Below, one piece after another: positions 6,543 to 7,294 of a stretch of DNA of 7,294 bases. Made by a program: the position numbers and the translations under genes. Source of the DNA: Candidatus Woesearchaeota archaeon (GTDB taxonomy: Archaea > Nanobdellota > Nanobdellia > Woesearchaeales > UBA10216); the NCBI GenBank assembly GCA_016180145.1, contig JACPBT010000052.1, forward strand, positions 1 to 7,294, read 5' to 3'. The notes beneath the pieces are model-generated. The model was not told the origin of the DNA, did not search any database, and saw only the letters and a program-made list of their open reading frames with translations. How positions within the stretch are numbered: the first letter of the stretch is position 1; each line of letters starts with the position of its first letter.

Positions 6543-6795
6543 CAAACCGTATCAATAAGTCAGTTAATTCTTCTTCTATCAGGCACTTGAGCTTAAAACC
6601 ATCTGTAATGAAATAAAACCGAAAAGAGCCGTATTTCAGTTCTTTGATGACAATGCCCCCAACCGTTCCAAGCAGTTTCCCTTTTTGGGGTGATTGCTCA
6701 AGTGTTTGCATCAGATCTACAATCTTGAATGCTTCCCGCTTGAATTTCTTTTCAATCTCTTGGTAGAGGGTTTCTGTTATCTCTACTTTGGCCAT
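6454..6795 (-). CDS. RelE/ParE-like type II toxin
   Basis: This 113-residue basic protein is a predicted RelE-fold toxin, most likely a ribosome-dependent mRNA interferase, although ParE-like gyrase inhibition cannot be excluded. N-terminal helices (VEITETLYQEIEKKF) precede a beta-sheet core: VGGIVIKELKYGSFRFYFIT (45-64), then LLIRFVRMSDKKHQQQTIEE (80-99), which carries basic residues K51, R59, R83 and R86 in positions typical of this archaeal group. A final helix reads IKRILKIL. The last residues, GPAGFA, may be foreign because the gene stops where the truncated vapC begins. The ATG overlaps the antitoxin stop by 13 nt, the usual coupled TA arrangement with antitoxin first. The gene converges on vapC, and the two frames overlap by 89 bp. 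Confidence 0.83.
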   Translation of the reverse strand: MAKVEITETLYQEIEKKFKREAFKIVDLMQTLEQSPQKGKLLGTVGGIVIKELKYGSFRFYFITDGFKLKCLIEEELTDLLIRFVRMSDKKHQQQTIEEIKRILKILGPAGFA

Positions 6796-6986
6796 TTTTT
6801 TGCAAGTCGTTTTCTGGCTTCATCCAAAGAAAGAGTGTTTTCAGATGATAGCAAAAATTCTCCAAGCTGCTCCTTCACAGCCAAGCGATAGAGCCTTTTG
6901 ACAATGTCATCATAAGTGTCTTCTTTCGTTCCAAAAGTGCCTATAAGCGCCTTTGTGGTCTCGCTCAATTGAATTGTTGTAGTCAT
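6783..6986 (-). CDS. Antitoxin of the RelE-like module (RHH-type)
   Basis: This 67-residue protein starts TTTIQLSETTKALIGTF, a ribbon-helix-helix strand and first helix, continues with KEDTYDDIVKRLYRLA, the ETYDDIL-type helix common in archaeal small antitoxins, and ends in a charged helix (SLDEARKRLAKKWPK) suited to covering the toxin. It likely neutralises the RelE-like toxin and represses the operon. The ATG at 6986 lies about 29 nt from the centre of box A (7012-7019), so the mRNA is leaderless or nearly so. A large palindrome covers the start. It overlaps the toxin ATG by 13 nt. Confidence 0.82.
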   Translation of the reverse strand: MTTTIQLSETTKALIGTFGTKEDTYDDIVKRLYRLAVKEQLGEFLLSSENTLSLDEARKRLAKKWPK

Positions 6987-7019
6987 ACTATGGCTGCTAT
7001 AGCCGCTATAGTATATAAA
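6985..7019 (-). promoter_or_regulatory. relBE-type promoter with 30-bp near-perfect palindrome
   Basis: Box A TTTATATA (minus strand, 7012-7019) overlaps the edge of a palindrome at 6985-7014 in which 13 of 15 base pairs match; its centre is the perfect GCTATAGC (6996-7003). Mismatches are 6992/7007 and 6995/7004. The palindrome covers the predicted transcription start and touches the start codon, so binding of the antitoxin would block initiation directly. Confidence 0.78.
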
Positions 7020-7072
7020 TTTTATGGAGGAAAAGCAGGAACTGGAGGTATATTAATTAACGAAGCCAACGC

Positions 7073-7294
7073 CTACGACAAACTCACCACATCCTCAATT
7101 TTGGCTCTATTGGAATATATCTGGCGCATTGGTTGAGTGAATAGCTTAATCGTGTGAGGGATTACTTCCACAGCTCCAGCCTTAAGTTCTGCACAAGATA
7201 CAGGCTCATAAGTCAGTTGAAAAAGTATATCTGATATCATGACATTTGGTAATTTGTAATTCTTTTTAAAACTTACTAAAAAACGCCGGGACTG
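7073..7294 (-). CDS. Partial unknown protein, C-terminal part only
   Basis: A frame open from the right edge runs 73 codons to a TAG at 7073-7075. It contains MISDILFQLTYEPVS, ELKAGAVEVIPHTIKLFTQ and RQIYSNRAKIEDVV. The composition is protein-like, with regular hydrophobic spacing, but I recognise no family. An internal ATG at 7240 would give a 55-residue protein; otherwise it starts outside the window. It could also be a degraded gene fragment. A competing 48-codon plus-strand frame covers part of it. Confidence 0.35.
   Translation of the reverse strand, partial: QSRRFLVSFKKNYKLPNVMISDILFQLTYEPVSCAELKAGAVEVIPHTIKLFTQPMRQIYSNRAKIEDVVSLS
7284..7294. repeat. GC-rich 11-mer, right copy (cut by window end)
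   Basis: CGCCGGGACTG follows an AT-rich run (TTAAAACTTACTAAAAAA) and is truncated by the edge. On the minus strand it reads CAGTCCCGGCG, which would suit the 3' end of a tRNA with G73, but it could equally be part of the partial coding frame there. Confidence 0.3.

Noticed and set aside
6990..7136. 48-codon plus-strand frame starting ATGGCTGCTATAGCC
   Set aside because: Its start is inside the 30-bp relBE-type operator, it has no ribosome-binding site, and its product is unrecognised. It competes with the minus-strand partial frame.
1..7294. CRISPR array or insertion sequence
   Set aside because: No regularly spaced repeats, transposase gene or terminal inverted repeats were seen.

Overview
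The window looks archaeal. It carries a prefoldin alpha subunit gene translationally coupled to ftsY, an arrangement typical of archaea. It also has an archaeal-type ribose-phosphate pyrophosphokinase, VapBC- and RelBE-like toxin-antitoxin genes of archaeal flavour, and TATA boxes about 26 nt upstream of start codons with almost no 5' leader. Compact spacing and protein style would fit a DPANN-type lineage, but that placement is inference; the sequence alone does not name a phylum.

Layout. From 1 to 4730 everything reads on the minus strand. In transcription order: a DHA1-type MFS exporter (4730-3513), ribose-phosphate pyrophosphokinase (3436-2483), an unrecognised protein built from internal repeats (2446-1574), prefoldin alpha (1522-1100) and ftsY (from 1107, running off the left edge after 369 codons). 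Most of these have their own box A; ftsY has none visible and overlaps the prefoldin stop by 8 nt. On the plus strand, divergent from the MFS gene across 112 bp, lies a Nudix hydrolase with a long N-terminal extension (4843-5796).

The right third (about 5797-7294) is accessory. A vapBC-type operon on the plus strand (antitoxin 5960-6193, PIN toxin from 6195) runs tail-to-tail into a relBE-type operon on the minus strand (antitoxin 6986-6783, toxin 6795-6454). The PIN toxin is broken: its conserved frame ends at about 6455, where the RelE-like gene stops, so half of the catalytic acidic residues are missing. Each TA promoter carries a 30-bp palindrome between or over box A and the transcription start, the expected autoregulatory operator. 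A GC-rich 11-mer at 5839-5849 recurs as the last 11 bases of the window (7284-7294), bracketing the TA segment. A partial minus-strand reading frame enters from the right edge and ends at 7073.

Working together: prefoldin and FtsY serve protein folding and membrane targeting, and PRPP synthetase feeds nucleotide synthesis. The MFS and Nudix genes look like export and metabolite-sanitation functions. The TA block looks like a nested or degraded addiction cassette. The most promising items for a second look are the repeat protein at 1574-2446 and the truncated-vapC/relBE junction with its two operators.
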